Assembly: GCF_035552695.1 (NCBI RefSeq)
Contig: NZ_DASZKT010000093.1
Location: 82,059 to 146,058 of the forward strand
Origin: Actinospica sp035552695
GTDB taxonomy: Bacteria > Actinomycetota > Actinomycetes > Streptomycetales > Catenulisporaceae
Reading direction: 5' to 3'
Length of the DNA: 64,000 bases
Positions 9,177-19,200 of the stretch are shown here, one piece after another. How positions within the stretch are numbered: the stretch's first letter is position 1; each line of letters opens with the position of its first letter. The position numbers were made by a program, and so were the translations under genes. The notes under the pieces are model-generated. The model saw only the letters and a list, made by a program, of their open reading frames with translations. It searched no databases and was not told the DNA's origin.

Positions 9177-10454
9177 GTGCGCAAAGTCAGTGGTATACAT
9201 GTGCGCGTACCGAGGGTCGCGATGGCCGCCGCGGCCGCGGCGAGCCTCGTCGCGGGCGGCGTGCTGGTCGCCACGGTCGGCAGCGGAGCGGCGCAGGCCG
9301 CCACGACCGCGCTGGGCAGCAACTGGTACGCGTCGGCCCCCTACGACATGCCGCTGGACAACAATCCGCCGGACCTGACCCAGGTCATGGCCGCGACCGG
9401 CGAGAAGGCCTACGTGCTGGCGTTCGTGCTGGCTCAGAACAACAGCACCTGCGCCCCCGCGTTCGACGGCGGCTCCTCGGCGGTCTCCTCCGGCGACTCG
9501 GTGGCCTCTCAGATCAACGCCCTGCGATCGGCCGGCGGCGACGTCGCCGTCTCCTTCGGCGGCTACGGCGGCACCAAGCTCGGCCAGGTCTGCGGCAGCG
9601 CCTCGGCGACGGCGGCCGCGGAGCAGCAGGTCGTCACCGCGTACGGGCTGCACGCGATCGACCTGGACCTGGAAGAGCCCGAATACGAGAACTCGACGGC
9701 CATCGCCAACGAACTCGGCGCCGCGCAGATCATCCAGAAGAACAACCCGGGCATCTACATCTCAGTGACGATCCCGGGCACCACCGCCGGCACCGGCTGG
9801 TTCGGCACGCAGCTGCTGGACGAGGCCAAGACCCTCGGCTTCACCCCGAACAGCTTCACCATCATGCCCTTCGACGGCGGCTTCAGCGGCGCCTCCTCGC
9901 AGATCTCCGCGCTGCAGGCCTTCAACGGCATCCTGACGTCCACGTTCGGCTGGAGCTCGGCCACCGCGTACGCCCACGAGGGCATCTCCTCGATGAACGG
10001 ACGCACCGACTCGGCGGAGTACTTCTACCAGACCGACTTCCAGTCCGTGCTGAGCTGGGCGGAGAGCAACGGCCTGGGCCGCTACTCGTTCTGGTCGGTG
10101 AACCGGGACCGCGAGTGCAACCCGCCGAACAACAACGGAACGCTCTCCGGCAGCTGCTCGAGCGTCACCCAGAACAGCTGGGACTTCACCAAGTACGACG
10201 CCGAATTCGCCGGCGCCACCCCGCCGGTGACCACGCCGCCGACCACGTCGAGCCCGTCGGCCTCCCCGACCTCGACGTCGGGCACCGGCAGTAGCGGCGG
10301 CGGCACGTGCGCGGCCGCGTGGAGCTCCTCGTCGTCCTACTCGAGCGGCGCCGAGGTCTCGTACAACGGCCACAACTGGACGGCCAACCAGTGGAACTAC
10401 AACGAGGTTCCGGGCGGCTCGTCGGGCGCCTGGAACGACGACGGCGCCTGCTAG
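9177..10454 (+). CDS. Secreted GH18 chitinase with C-terminal CBM5/12 chitin-binding domain
   Basis: Extracellular endo-acting chitin hydrolase of 425 residues. Residues 1-42 form a signal peptide (basic start, hydrophobic core, GAAQAA). The GH18 barrel follows, with the catalytic motif DLDLEEPE near residue 160 standing for the family DxxDxDxE; the last glutamate is the proton donor. A Pro/Thr/Ser linker (about 345-375) leads to a chitin-binding module of the CBM5/12 type, with AW, SYNGHNWTANQWN and a terminal tryptophan and cysteine. GTG at 9177 was chosen because AAGGAG lies nine bases upstream and the signal peptide begins there. Expression is probably under DasR control, and a strong hairpin follows the stop codon. 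Confidence 0.92.
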   Translation: MRKVSGIHVRVPRVAMAAAAAASLVAGGVLVATVGSGAAQAATTALGSNWYASAPYDMPLDNNPPDLTQVMAATGEKAYVLAFVLAQNNSTCAPAFDGGSSAVSSGDSVASQINALRSAGGDVAVSFGGYGGTKLGQVCGSASATAAAEQQVVTAYGLHAIDLDLEEPEYENSTAIANELGAAQIIQKNNPGIYISVTIPGTTAGTGWFGTQLLDEAKTLGFTPNSFTIMPFDGGFSGASSQISALQAFNGILTSTFGWSSATAYAHEGISSMNGRTDSAEYFYQTDFQSVLSWAESNGLGRYSFWSVNRDRECNPPNNNGTLSGSCSSVTQNSWDFTKYDAEFAGATPPVTTPPTTSSPSASPTSTSGTGSSGGGTCAAAWSSSSSYSSGAEVSYNGHNWTANQWNYNEVPGGSSGAWNDDGAC

Positions 10455-10482
10455 CAGGAGCCTGATACTCCCGCCACAGCCT

Positions 10483-10526
10483 CCGTGGCCCGGCACCGCT
10501 TCCGCCAAAGCGATGCCGGGCCACGG
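10483..10526. terminator. Long hairpin between convergent chitinase and oxidoreductase genes
   Basis: A perfect 13-bp stem, CCGTGGCCCGGCA at 10483-10495 with its complement at 10514-10526, contains a further 5-bp inner stem (CGCTT/AAGCG). It lies 29 bases after the chitinase stop and 31 bases before the end of the oppositely oriented gene. There is no T-run after it, as is usual in high-GC actinomycetes. It would work in either direction. Confidence 0.8.
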
Positions 10527-10557
10527 ACATGTGCCGGAAGTAGCTGTCGTACGGTGC

Positions 10558-11529
10558 CTATTCGGCCGGCGCCTTGACCAGTTCCACGGTCCGGATCCGC
10601 TCCGTCCGCCGCGGGGAGCCGGGCGCGAGCATCAGCTCGTCGGCACCGGTCTTCTCCGCCAGCTGCTCCAGGAACGTCTGGGCCTGCTCGGGAGTGCCGA
10701 CGGCGGTATAGCGCATCATGTCCTTGACATGCTCGCCGGAGGGCGTGCCGAGCACCACGTCGATCTCGGCGTCGCTGAGCTCACGCGCGGGGGTGAGGAA
10801 GCGGCGGGCGCGCCAGCGGAGGGCGGCCTGCTGCTGGATGCGGGCCTCCTCCTCGTCGTCCGCCGCGATGACGTTGGCGGCGACGATGAGGTACGGCTCC
10901 GGGTTCGTCTCGGAGGGGCGGTACTCGGAGCGGTACGTCTGAATGGCCGCGAACAGCGCCGACGGGGCGAAGTGCGAGGCGAAGGCATACGGCAGGCTCA
11001 GGGCCGCGGCGAGCTGGGCGCCGAACAGCGACGAGCCGAGGATGTAGAGCGGCACGTTCGAGCCGTCGCCCGGGGTCGCGCGCACGCCGGGGATCCGCGT
11101 CTCGCCGGTGAGGTAGCCCTGAAGCTCCAACACGTCCTGCGGGAACGTGTCGGCCGAGGACGGGCTGCGCCGCAGGGCTCGCATCGTGGCCTGGTCGGAG
11201 CCGGGCGCGCGGCCGAGACCGAGGTCGATGCGGTTCGGGTGCAGCGCGGCGAGCGTGCCGAACTGCTCGGCGATCACCAGCGGCGCGTGGTTCGGCAGCA
11301 TCACGCCGCCCGCGCCCAGCCGGATCCGCTCGGTGTTCGCGGCGACGTGCGCGATGACCACGCTGGTCGCGGCGGACGCGATCGCCGACATGTTGTGGTG
11401 CTCGGCGTACCACACGCGGTGATAGCCGGAGCTTTCCGCTGCGCGGGCGAGCGGGACTGCGCCGTGCAGCGCATCGGACGGGTGCTCGCCGGGACCCACG
11501 GCGGCGACATCGAGCAGGGAATACCTCAC
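10558..11529 (-). CDS. LLM-class flavin-dependent oxidoreductase
   Basis: Cytoplasmic luciferase-like monooxygenase family protein of 323 residues with a TIM-barrel fold that would use reduced FMN or F420. Family marks include YHRVWYAEHHNM near residue 36, SVVIAHVAANTERIRLGAGGVMLPNH near 55-82, and PNRIDLGLGRAPGSDQ near 98. It resembles the MsnO8-type subgroup often labelled alkanal monooxygenase-like. The GTG start at 11529 opens the conserved N-terminal strand (RYSLLDVAAV). It is divergent from the Mug glycosylase gene with 52 bases between. The substrate is unknown. Confidence 0.87.
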   Translation of the reverse strand: MRYSLLDVAAVGPGEHPSDALHGAVPLARAAESSGYHRVWYAEHHNMSAIASAATSVVIAHVAANTERIRLGAGGVMLPNHAPLVIAEQFGTLAALHPNRIDLGLGRAPGSDQATMRALRRSPSSADTFPQDVLELQGYLTGETRIPGVRATPGDGSNVPLYILGSSLFGAQLAAALSLPYAFASHFAPSALFAAIQTYRSEYRPSETNPEPYLIVAANVIAADDEEEARIQQQAALRWRARRFLTPARELSDAEIDVVLGTPSGEHVKDMMRYTAVGTPEQAQTFLEQLAEKTGADELMLAPGSPRRTERIRTVELVKAPAE

Positions 11530-11581
11530 GTGCGCAGCAACGCCGAAAGATCAAGGCGTATTCCGGGGGGAGAATGGGCGC

Positions 11582-12169
11582 GTGACAGCCAAGCCGTCAG
11601 CCGCCGTCCGCCGCCCCACCGCCGCCGAGCTCGAGGCCGCGCGGGACCTCGTCATCCCGGACGTCATCGCGCCCGATCTCAGGGTTCTGTTCTGCGGCAT
11701 CAACCCGGGGCTCTGGTCCGGTGCGGTGGGCAAGCACTTCGCGCGGCCCGGGAACCGCTTCTGGCCCGCGCTGCACGCCTCCGGGTTCACGCCCGAGCTG
11801 CTCACGCCGGACCGCCAGGACGAACTGCTCGGGCTCGGCCTCGGCATCAGCAACGTCGTCGATCGCACGACGGCACGGGCCGACGAGCTGTCGCCCGACG
11901 AATACCGCGAGGGCGCGCGCGTGCTCACCGAGAAGGCCGCGAACCATCGCCCCGCCTGGATCGCGATCGTCGGCATCACCGCGTACCGCACCGCCTTCGG
12001 CCGCCCCGCCGCGAAGATCGGCCCGCAGCACGAGCGCATCGCCGACAGCCGGGTCTGGGTTCTGCCCAACCCCAGCGGCCTGAACGCGCACTGGTCCGCC
12101 AAGGCGCTCGCGGAGGAGTTCGCACGCTTCCGCGAAGCCGCCGAGGCGGACCAGCCGGTCAGTGAGTAA
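11582..12169 (+). CDS. mug: Mismatch-specific uracil/thymine DNA glycosylase (Mug/TDG)
   Basis: DNA repair enzyme of 195 residues that removes uracil or thymine opposite guanine. The catalytic motif GINPGLWSG (asparagine in place of the aspartate of classic UDG) is near residue 38, followed by GNRFWPALHASG. The second motif, LPNPSGLNAHW, lies near residue 160 and contacts DNA. Length agrees with the Mug branch of the uracil-DNA glycosylase superfamily. The GTG at 11582 starts the protein. Its stop codon is five bases from the end of the convergent VOC gene. Confidence 0.92.
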   Translation: MTAKPSAAVRRPTAAELEAARDLVIPDVIAPDLRVLFCGINPGLWSGAVGKHFARPGNRFWPALHASGFTPELLTPDRQDELLGLGLGISNVVDRTTARADELSPDEYREGARVLTEKAANHRPAWIAIVGITAYRTAFGRPAAKIGPQHERIADSRVWVLPNPSGLNAHWSAKALAEEFARFREAAEADQPVSE

Positions 12170-12174
12170 GGGAT

Positions 12175-12960
12175 CTACTCCATCGGCTTCGGCTTGAGCA
12201 GGCAGAAGACCGCACCCCATGGGTCGGCGACCACGGCGTATCGGCCGTACGGCGCCTCCGCCGGCTCCATCGGGATCGTCCCGCCGAGGCTCTTCGCCTT
12301 CGCCACGGTCGCGTCCGGGTCGTCCACCGCGAACCAGGCCATCCAGTGCGCCGGCACGTGCGCCGGGAACTCGTCACCCATGTTCTGCATGCCGCCGATG
12401 GTCTTGCCGGACACGTTGACGGCGAAGTAGTCCCCCATGCCCTCCATCGGCTGCACGTCGATGTCGAACGCGGACCGGTAGAAGGCGGAGGCTCCCGGCA
12501 CGTCGCGGGTGTTGCACTCGCTCCAGATCAGCGAGGCCGGCTCGTTCACCACGACGGCGCCGAAGAAGTCCTTGTTCTGCCAGTACCCGAACACTGCTCC
12601 GGTCGGGTCGGCCGCGACGCCCATCCGGCCCGCGTCGCCCACGTCCATCGGCGGGAACAGCAGCGTGCCCCCGGCCTCGCCGATCCGCCGAGCGGACTCG
12701 TCGGCGTCGTTGCTCGCCAGGTAGGTGGTCCAGACGTGCGGCGGGGCCGGCATGCCCTCGGACTCCATCGCCGGGCCGATCCCGGCGACCGGCTTGTCCC
12801 GGACGGTCATCATCGCGTAGCCGCCGAACTCCTCCGGCCCGCGCTCACCGCCCCAGCCGAACAGCCCCTTGTAGAAATCCATGGCCGCCTTCTGGTCCTG
12901 GGCCATCAAGTCCACCCAGCACGGCGTGCCCTGCGCATATGGTCGGTCGACTTCACTCAT
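12175..12960 (-). CDS. VOC-family protein with two glyoxalase-like domains
   Basis: Soluble protein of 261 residues made of two tandem vicinal-oxygen-chelate domains. Each begins with a PCWVDLMAQD / LIWSECNTRD type strand followed by a FYKGLFGW or FYRSAFDID helix, and each ends in a DPTGAVFGYWQ or DPWGAVFCLLK strand. This arrangement is typical of actinomycete proteins annotated as hydroxylase-like or glyoxalase/bleomycin-resistance-like, most of which lack a proven reaction. ATG at 12960 is preceded by GGAGTG. Divergent from the GNAT at 13061. Confidence 0.88.
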   Translation of the reverse strand: MSEVDRPYAQGTPCWVDLMAQDQKAAMDFYKGLFGWGGERGPEEFGGYAMMTVRDKPVAGIGPAMESEGMPAPPHVWTTYLASNDADESARRIGEAGGTLLFPPMDVGDAGRMGVAADPTGAVFGYWQNKDFFGAVVVNEPASLIWSECNTRDVPGASAFYRSAFDIDVQPMEGMGDYFAVNVSGKTIGGMQNMGDEFPAHVPAHWMAWFAVDDPDATVAKAKSLGGTIPMEPAEAPYGRYAVVADPWGAVFCLLKPKPME

Positions 12961-13060
12961 GTCTTCACACTCCTCCGGGGTCCCGGCCTACGCAACCGTA
13001 CGGCGACGGTGTGTGTGCGACATTCGGGTGAGCCGCCGGGTGAACATTAGGCTGTACGGC

Positions 13061-13549
13061 ATGATCAGACCCGCGCAGCCCGAGGACGTCGTCGAGATCC
13101 ACGCCATGGTGCGCGAACTCGCCGAGTACGAGAAGGCCCTGGACGAGGCCAAAGCCACCCCGCGGCAGTTGCACGACGCGCTGTTCGGCGAGAGTCCGAA
13201 GGTCTTCGCGCACATCGCCGAGGATGACGCCGGCGACGTCGTCGGCTTCGCCCTCTGGTTCCTCAACTACTCGACCTGGACCGGCGCGCACGGCATCTAT
13301 CTCGAGGACCTTTATGTACGGCCCTCGGCGCGCGGTTCCGGCCACGGCAAGGCGCTACTCGCCCAGCTCGCCCGCATCTGCGTCGAGCGCGGATACACCC
13401 GGCTCGAATGGTCGGTCCTCGACTGGAACGCGCCGGCCATCGCCGTCTACCGCTCGCAGGGCGCCGTGCCGATGGACGAATGGACCGTCAACCGGCTCAC
13501 CGGCGACGCGCTGCGGGCGATGGCCGGGCGGACGGAGACCGGGGGATAG
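13061..13549 (+). CDS. GNAT N-acetyltransferase, diamine acetyltransferase-like
   Basis: Acetyl-CoA-dependent N-acetyltransferase of 162 residues. The sequence WFLNYSTWTGAHGIYLEDLY followed by VRPSARGSGHGKALL is characteristic of the spermidine/spermine (SAT) and thialysine acetyltransferase subgroup. The R-G-x-G-x-G/A pyrophosphate-binding motif is RGSGHGKA. The C-terminal part WNAPAIAVYRSQGAVPMDEW matches the family. ATG at 13061 starts the conserved first strand; the upstream open frame overlaps the divergent VOC promoter area. Polyamine or aminoalkyl substrates are likely but unproven. Confidence 0.88.
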   Translation: MIRPAQPEDVVEIHAMVRELAEYEKALDEAKATPRQLHDALFGESPKVFAHIAEDDAGDVVGFALWFLNYSTWTGAHGIYLEDLYVRPSARGSGHGKALLAQLARICVERGYTRLEWSVLDWNAPAIAVYRSQGAVPMDEWTVNRLTGDALRAMAGRTETGG

Positions 13550-13561
13550 GCAGGGCGCTGA

Positions 13562-15946
13562 CTAGCCCACGCCCTCGCACGGTGCCTTCTCGGGCTCCAG
13601 CACGACGAGTTCCTTCGTGGCGCGGGTCAGCGCGACGTAGAGGTCGTTCAGGCCGCGCGCGCCGTTCGCCGCGATGGCGTCCGGGTCGACGAGGACCACG
13701 CTGTCGAACTCCAAGCCCTTCGACTGACGCGCCGTCAGCACGACCGTGCGCTGCTCCAGGTCCGGCTCCTCGCCCGACGCCGCGGCCGGCACCAGGTCGG
13801 CCACGGCCTGCGCGAACTCGGCCGCGCGGCGGTCCGGCACGATGACCGCGAGCCTGCCCTCGCCGACCGACGCGTCCTGCTCCCGCGCGACCTCGGCGAG
13901 CCGCGCGGCCAGCTCGTCCGCCGGGACGGACTCCTGCCGCGGCTTAATCCCCGACTCGCGCACCGACGTCGGCGGCCGCGTTCCGGGGTTGATGCGCTCC
14001 AGTACCTCGGCCGCCAGGTCCATGATCTCGCGCGGCGTACGGTAGTTGACCGTCAGCTCCGCGGCGCGCCAGCGGTCCCCGACGAAGGGTTCGAGCATCC
14101 CGCGCCAGGAGTCCGCGCCCGCCGGGTCGCCGGTCTGGGCGACGTCGCCGACCAGGGTCATCGACCGGCTCGGGCAACGGCGCATCAGCAGCCGCCACGC
14201 CATCGCGGACAGTTCCTGCGCCTCGTCCACGATGATGTGGCCGAAGGTCCAGGTGCGGTCGGCCGTCGCGCGTTCGGCGATCGTGCGCAGGTCCCGCTCG
14301 GCCTGCAGGTCGGCCAGCTCCTCGGCGTTGATGATGTCCGCCGCGCTGATGATCTCCTCGCGCGAGTCCTCCTCGTCCGTCGAGCGCGAACCGACCAGCA
14401 CGTCCAGCACGCCCTGCGCGTACGCGATCTCCTTGCGCCGCCGCAGCTCCCGCGCCGCGCGCTCCGAGTCGAACGCGCCGAGCACTTCGGCGGCCTCATC
14501 CAGCAGCGGCACGTCCGCGATCGTCCATGCGTCCCCGTGCGCCTCGCGCAGCGCGGTGCGTTCCTCCAGCGTGAGCTGCGGGGCCACCTCGTCCAGCAGG
14601 TACGGCGAGGTGAACAGCTCGGTCAGCAGCCGTTGCGGGGTCAACTCGGGCCACAACCAGGTGAGCGCCGCCTGCACCGCGGGCTCCTGCTCCAGCGAGC
14701 GACGCAGCTCCGCGCGGTCCACGGTCCGGCCCAGGCTCTCGTTGAGGTCCGCGTCCTCGCCTTCTATGACCAGGCCGTTCTCCTGCAGGTCCTGCGAGAT
14801 CGCCTCGACCACCGCGCGGGTGACGTCGTCGAACGGGTCGCGCGTCAGCCGCTCGGCCGCCTGGTCGACCAGCACGTCCATGATCGAGTCCACGAACACC
14901 GGCCGCGCGAGGTTGTGCGGCTCCTCGGTGTCCAGCGCCTTCTCCCGGGCCCGGGCGCACGTGTCCCGGTCCAGCCGGTAGCCGACGCCGTCCACCACCA
15001 CGTTCAGCGGCTCGTCCTCCTCCGGCAGTTGGCGCAGGGCCCTGATCGCGCTCTCGACCACCTCGGCCATCACCATGCGGCCCTTGATCTCGGCGACGTA
15101 CGGCGATTCCACGCGCCGGGTGCTGACGCCGGGGAAGAGCTCGCCGACCGTGAGCAGCGCCGCGCTGGTCTCGCCGAGGGCGGGGAGCACGTGCGAGATG
15201 TAGCGCAGGAAGGTCGGGTTCGGCCCGACGATGAGCACGCCGCGCCGGGCCAGCCGCTCGCGGTGCGTGTAGAGCAGGTACGCGGCGCGGTGCAGGGCGA
15301 CCGCGGTCTTGCCGGTGCCGGGTCCGCCCTGGACCACGAGGATGCCGCGCAGCTCGTCGCGGATCACGGCGTCCTGCTCGGACTGGATGGTCTCGACGAC
15401 GTCGCGCATCCGGCCGGTCCGCGCGGAGGTGAGCGAGGCGAGCAGCGCGGCCTCGCCGACCAGCGGGGACGAGGAATCAGCGGTCGAGGTGTCGTCGAGC
15501 ACCCCGCGGCCGAGCGCGTCGTCGTCGATGCCGGTCACGGTCCGCAGCCGCGTGTGGATGTGCCGCCGACGCCGAACGCCGAGCGGCACGGCACTGGTCG
15601 CGGTGTAGAAGGCGCGGGACGCCGGGGCGCGCCAGTCGATCAGCAGCGGCTCGTAGTCGTCCTCGTCGTCCAGGATCCCGATACGGCCGATGTAGCGGCG
15701 GTCGCCGGACTCGAGGTCCAGCCGACCGAAGCAGAGCCCGTCCTCGGCCGCGTCCAGCTGCACGAGCCGGCTGCCGTACTCGCGGGTGGCCACGTCCCGT
15801 TCCACCAGGTGCTGGGCGGTCCCCGTGGCCGCCTCGCCGATGCGCGCCAGATCGGCCGTGGCCCGTCCCCGCAGGCCGTCGAGGCGACCGTAGAGCATGC
15901 TCACGTACTGCTGCTCGCGGGTGACTTCGTCGGATTCGCTTGACAT
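13562..15946 (-). CDS. helD: HelD-like UvrD-family helicase / RNA polymerase recycling factor
   Basis: Protein of 794 residues with an N-terminal coiled-coil arm and superfamily-1 helicase domains. Walker A GGPGTGKTAVALHR lies near residue 207, the DEAQELS box (motif II) near 575, a VGDVAQTGDP motif III after it, and the C-terminal motifs LTARQSKGLEFDSVVLVDP and YVALTRATKEL. The N-terminal YIGRIGILDDED and LLIDWRAPASRAFY are the usual HelD signatures. Actinobacterial HelD proteins release stalled RNA polymerase and some protect against rifamycins. ATG at 15946 is preferred over 15958 because GGGGAG lies just ahead of it, although the spacing is short. I found no rifamycin-associated element upstream. 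Confidence 0.9.
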   Translation of the reverse strand: MSSESDEVTREQQYVSMLYGRLDGLRGRATADLARIGEAATGTAQHLVERDVATREYGSRLVQLDAAEDGLCFGRLDLESGDRRYIGRIGILDDEDDYEPLLIDWRAPASRAFYTATSAVPLGVRRRRHIHTRLRTVTGIDDDALGRGVLDDTSTADSSSPLVGEAALLASLTSARTGRMRDVVETIQSEQDAVIRDELRGILVVQGGPGTGKTAVALHRAAYLLYTHRERLARRGVLIVGPNPTFLRYISHVLPALGETSAALLTVGELFPGVSTRRVESPYVAEIKGRMVMAEVVESAIRALRQLPEEDEPLNVVVDGVGYRLDRDTCARAREKALDTEEPHNLARPVFVDSIMDVLVDQAAERLTRDPFDDVTRAVVEAISQDLQENGLVIEGEDADLNESLGRTVDRAELRRSLEQEPAVQAALTWLWPELTPQRLLTELFTSPYLLDEVAPQLTLEERTALREAHGDAWTIADVPLLDEAAEVLGAFDSERAARELRRRKEIAYAQGVLDVLVGSRSTDEEDSREEIISAADIINAEELADLQAERDLRTIAERATADRTWTFGHIIVDEAQELSAMAWRLLMRRCPSRSMTLVGDVAQTGDPAGADSWRGMLEPFVGDRWRAAELTVNYRTPREIMDLAAEVLERINPGTRPPTSVRESGIKPRQESVPADELAARLAEVAREQDASVGEGRLAVIVPDRRAAEFAQAVADLVPAAASGEEPDLEQRTVVLTARQSKGLEFDSVVLVDPDAIAANGARGLNDLYVALTRATKELVVLEPEKAPCEGVG

Positions 15947-15998
15947 CCCACTCCCCATGCGCTAGTTTTAGTGCCGAGCCGTTCTGTGGTTCCTTTTT

Positions 15999-16034
15999 GT
16001 GCTGCGCGAAAAATCTGAGACTTCAGCGTAGCAC
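15999..16034. repeat. Inverted repeat in the helD / surface-protein intergenic region
   Basis: GTGCTGCGC at 15999-16007 and GCGTAGCAC at 16026-16034 form an imperfect inverted repeat (8 of 9 pairs) around an 18-base spacer. The surrounding 254-base divergent gap is unusually AT-rich for this genome (CCTTTTTG, GAAAAATC, CTAAACG). It could be an operator or a transcript hairpin in the leader of either gene; I see no convincing -35/-10 pair. Confidence 0.35.
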
Positions 16035-16200
16035 ATTCCTCCGCTCTAAACGCTTCTGCCGCCGAACCGGCGAATTCCCCATGGCGAACGGGTGCCCTCG
16101 CGTAACCCCGCCCGGTTTCTCTGCGGATATTCATATCCATCGCCGTAGTGTCGCTGAGGTCAACTGACGGCCCATCACCGCGACGCGAAGTGAATCCGCC

Positions 16201-19200
16201 ATGAGTAGAAGTCCGCTGAGAGCGGCGCTGACCCGCTCGGCCCTCGGTCTGTGTGTCCTGCTGGCCGGACAGGCGGCATTCGTCGTCCCGGCGGCGCACG
16301 CGGGCGCCGGCGACGGTCCGCTGACCGTGCGCGTGGTCCACAGCATCGCCGGGAACGGCGCGTACGACCCGGCCGTCGATGTCGGTATCCCGAGCGCGTC
16401 AGTGCAGGTCACCGACGCCTCCGGGCATACCGTGAGCGGCGTGACCGGCTCCGGCGGCACGCTCGCCGTGAACCTCGGCGGGCTGAGCGGCGGGCACTAC
16501 CGGGTGCGGGTGGCCGCGCCGACCGGCAGCGCCCTCGTGCCCGCTCCGGCCGGCAAGGGGCTGTCCGGCCTGACCGACTTCGCGGACGTCTCGGGTGGCA
16601 AGGCCGCGAATCCGGTGATGGGCCTGTGGAATCCCGGCACCTACTGCCAGGCCGACCCCACCCTCGTCTCCTGCGACCTGCAGCGCGGCGACCAGACGTC
16701 GGGCCTCGGGCTCTTCTCCTTCCACGCCGTCAGCGGCACCTCGGCGACCGCGCCGGGCGGCCCGTACACGCGGCTGAGCAAGGCCGGCGACCAGGGGAGC
16801 GTCTTCGGTATCGGCACCGACCGCTCCGGCAACGTCTTCGCCGGCACCTACGTCAAGCGGCACACCGGCTACGGGCCCGCGGGCAATGTGAACGCCGTCT
16901 ACCGGTACAACGTGAATGATGCGAGCGCGGGTGTGTCCACCTTCGTCACCCTGCCCGGCACGCTCGCCAAGCACACTGAATTCGACGTCTTCGACCCGGC
17001 GAACAAGATCCCGTACGTCGACGACAACGACGTCTACAACGATGTCGGCAGGAGGGGAATCGGCGGCGTCGCGGTCTCCGGCGACGGCAGCACGCTCTAC
17101 GCCGTGGACCTCAACGACTCGTCGCTCTACACCGTGCCGATCAACGGAGCCGGCTCCTCGGTGACCCCGGGCACGGCGACCGGCGTGCCGATCCCGCGGC
17201 CGTCCGCGAACTGCGCCGGCGACTGGCACCCCTTCGGCCTCGGCGTGAGCAGTTCGACCGTATACGTCGGCGGCGTCTGCGGCGCGGAGACCACGACCTT
17301 CAACCCGCTTGTCCCCTGGGGCGACCCGAGCCGGGAATACGCGTTCGTATACCGCTACTTCAACGGCCGATTCACCCAGATCCTCGACTTCCCGCTGAAC
17401 TTTCCGCGCGGCTGCGCCTACCGGTTCAAGACACCGACCCCCGGGAACTGCAAGCCGCAGCTCGGCGGCACGCTCAGCGCCGACTGGGAGGCCTGGAACC
17501 AGCGCACGCCGACCGCGGGCAAGTTCGGCTTCAGCAGCGCCCCGCAACCCATGCTGACCAGCATCGACGTAACCGACGACGGGGGACTCGACCTCGGTTT
17601 CCGTGACCGCTACCCGGACATGGAGGGCAGCTACCTCCACCGCCACAACAGCTCCAGCGACCAGACCATCGCGGTCGGCGCCGGCGACCTGCTCAGGGCA
17701 TGCGTCGACAACGGCACGTACTCGCTGGAGAGCGGAGGCGAGTGCGGCTCCACCAACGGCGCGGCGCCGGGCAACGGCCTCGGTCCCGGCGGAGGCGAGT
17801 TCTTCACGAACATCTGGAACGGCCCCGACGCCGTCCACGACCACACGGCGACCGGCGGCACCACGTACCTGCTGGGCTACGACCACGAGTGGAGCACACT
17901 GTACGACCCCTTCGACAGCGACTCGTGGCGCAACGGCGTGAACCTGTACGGCGCGAGCGGATCGCCGTCGCAGGGCATTGAGGTCGGCGGTTCCGCGCTC
18001 AACAAGAACGTCACGTTCGGCGAGGGCAACAGCCTCGCCGACCTGGAGAAGCTGTGCGACGCGGCGCCCGTGCAGATCGGCGACCGGGTCTGGTTCGACG
18101 GCGACCGCACTGGGACTCAGGGCCCTGCGGAGCCGGGCGTGGCCGGAGTCAAGGTCACGCTCAAGGACGCGAGCGGCAACACCGTCGCCTCCACGACGAC
18201 TGACGCGAACGGCGCGTACTACTTCGGCACGTCCGACGGCGTGAAGCCGAATACGACGTACTCGGTCGCGTTCGACTACTCCGGCGCCACCGGGCTTCCG
18301 GCCGGAGTGACCGCCGCCGAGCTGAGCTGGACGACGCGGAACGCCGGTTCCGACCGCTGCCTCGATTCCGACGTGAATTCGTCCGGCGTGGCCACGGTCA
18401 CGGTCGGCAAGGCGGGCGACGTGAACCACTGCGTCGACGCGGGTCTGGTCGGCGGTCCGCAGAACTCGATCGGTGACCGCGTCTGGTTCGACGCGAACCA
18501 CAACGGCGTCCAGGACGGCGGCGAGCCCGGCATCGGCGGCGTGAAGGCCACGCTGGAGGACGCCTCGGGATCGGCGATCGCGACCACGACGACTGACTCC
18601 ATCGGCTACTACGAGTTCTCCAACCTGCCGAACGGCCGCTACCGGGTCTGCTTCGACAAGTCGACGCTGCCCGCGCAGTACTCGGACGGCTCATTCACGA
18701 ACCAGGATGCCGCGGGCGGCAACGGCACCGACTCGGCTGCCGATCCGTCGACCGGCTGCACCGGCTACGTGACACTCGACCCGGACCACCGACACGACTC
18801 GACCCGGGACGCGGGCATCGTGACGCCGCCGAACGTGATCGGCCACCGCGTCTGGTTCGACAGGCACGGCGACGGGATCGACGATCCGGGCGATCCGGGC
18901 GTCGGCGGAATCAAGACCACGCTGGTCAACGCCGCCGGAACGACGATCGCGAGCACGGCCACTGATTCCCACGGCATGTATCGGTTCGCGAACGTGCCCG
19001 ACGGCGGGTACAGGGTCTGCTTCGACAAGAGCACGTTCCCCGCGGGCGACGGCCTCACGATGGCCGACGTGCACGGCGGCGACGGCACCGACTCGTCGGC
19101 CGACCAGCAGACCGGCTGCACCGACCCGGTGACGCTCGGACCCTGGCACCGGGTGAACCTGACGCGCGACGCCGGCCTGGCCAAGGTGCCGATCGCGCCG

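Noticed and set aside
15959..16200. Rifamycin-associated element expected upstream of some HelD genes
   Set aside because: I looked for the long GGGGCTTGC-type palindrome and did not find it; only an unrelated imperfect repeat is present.
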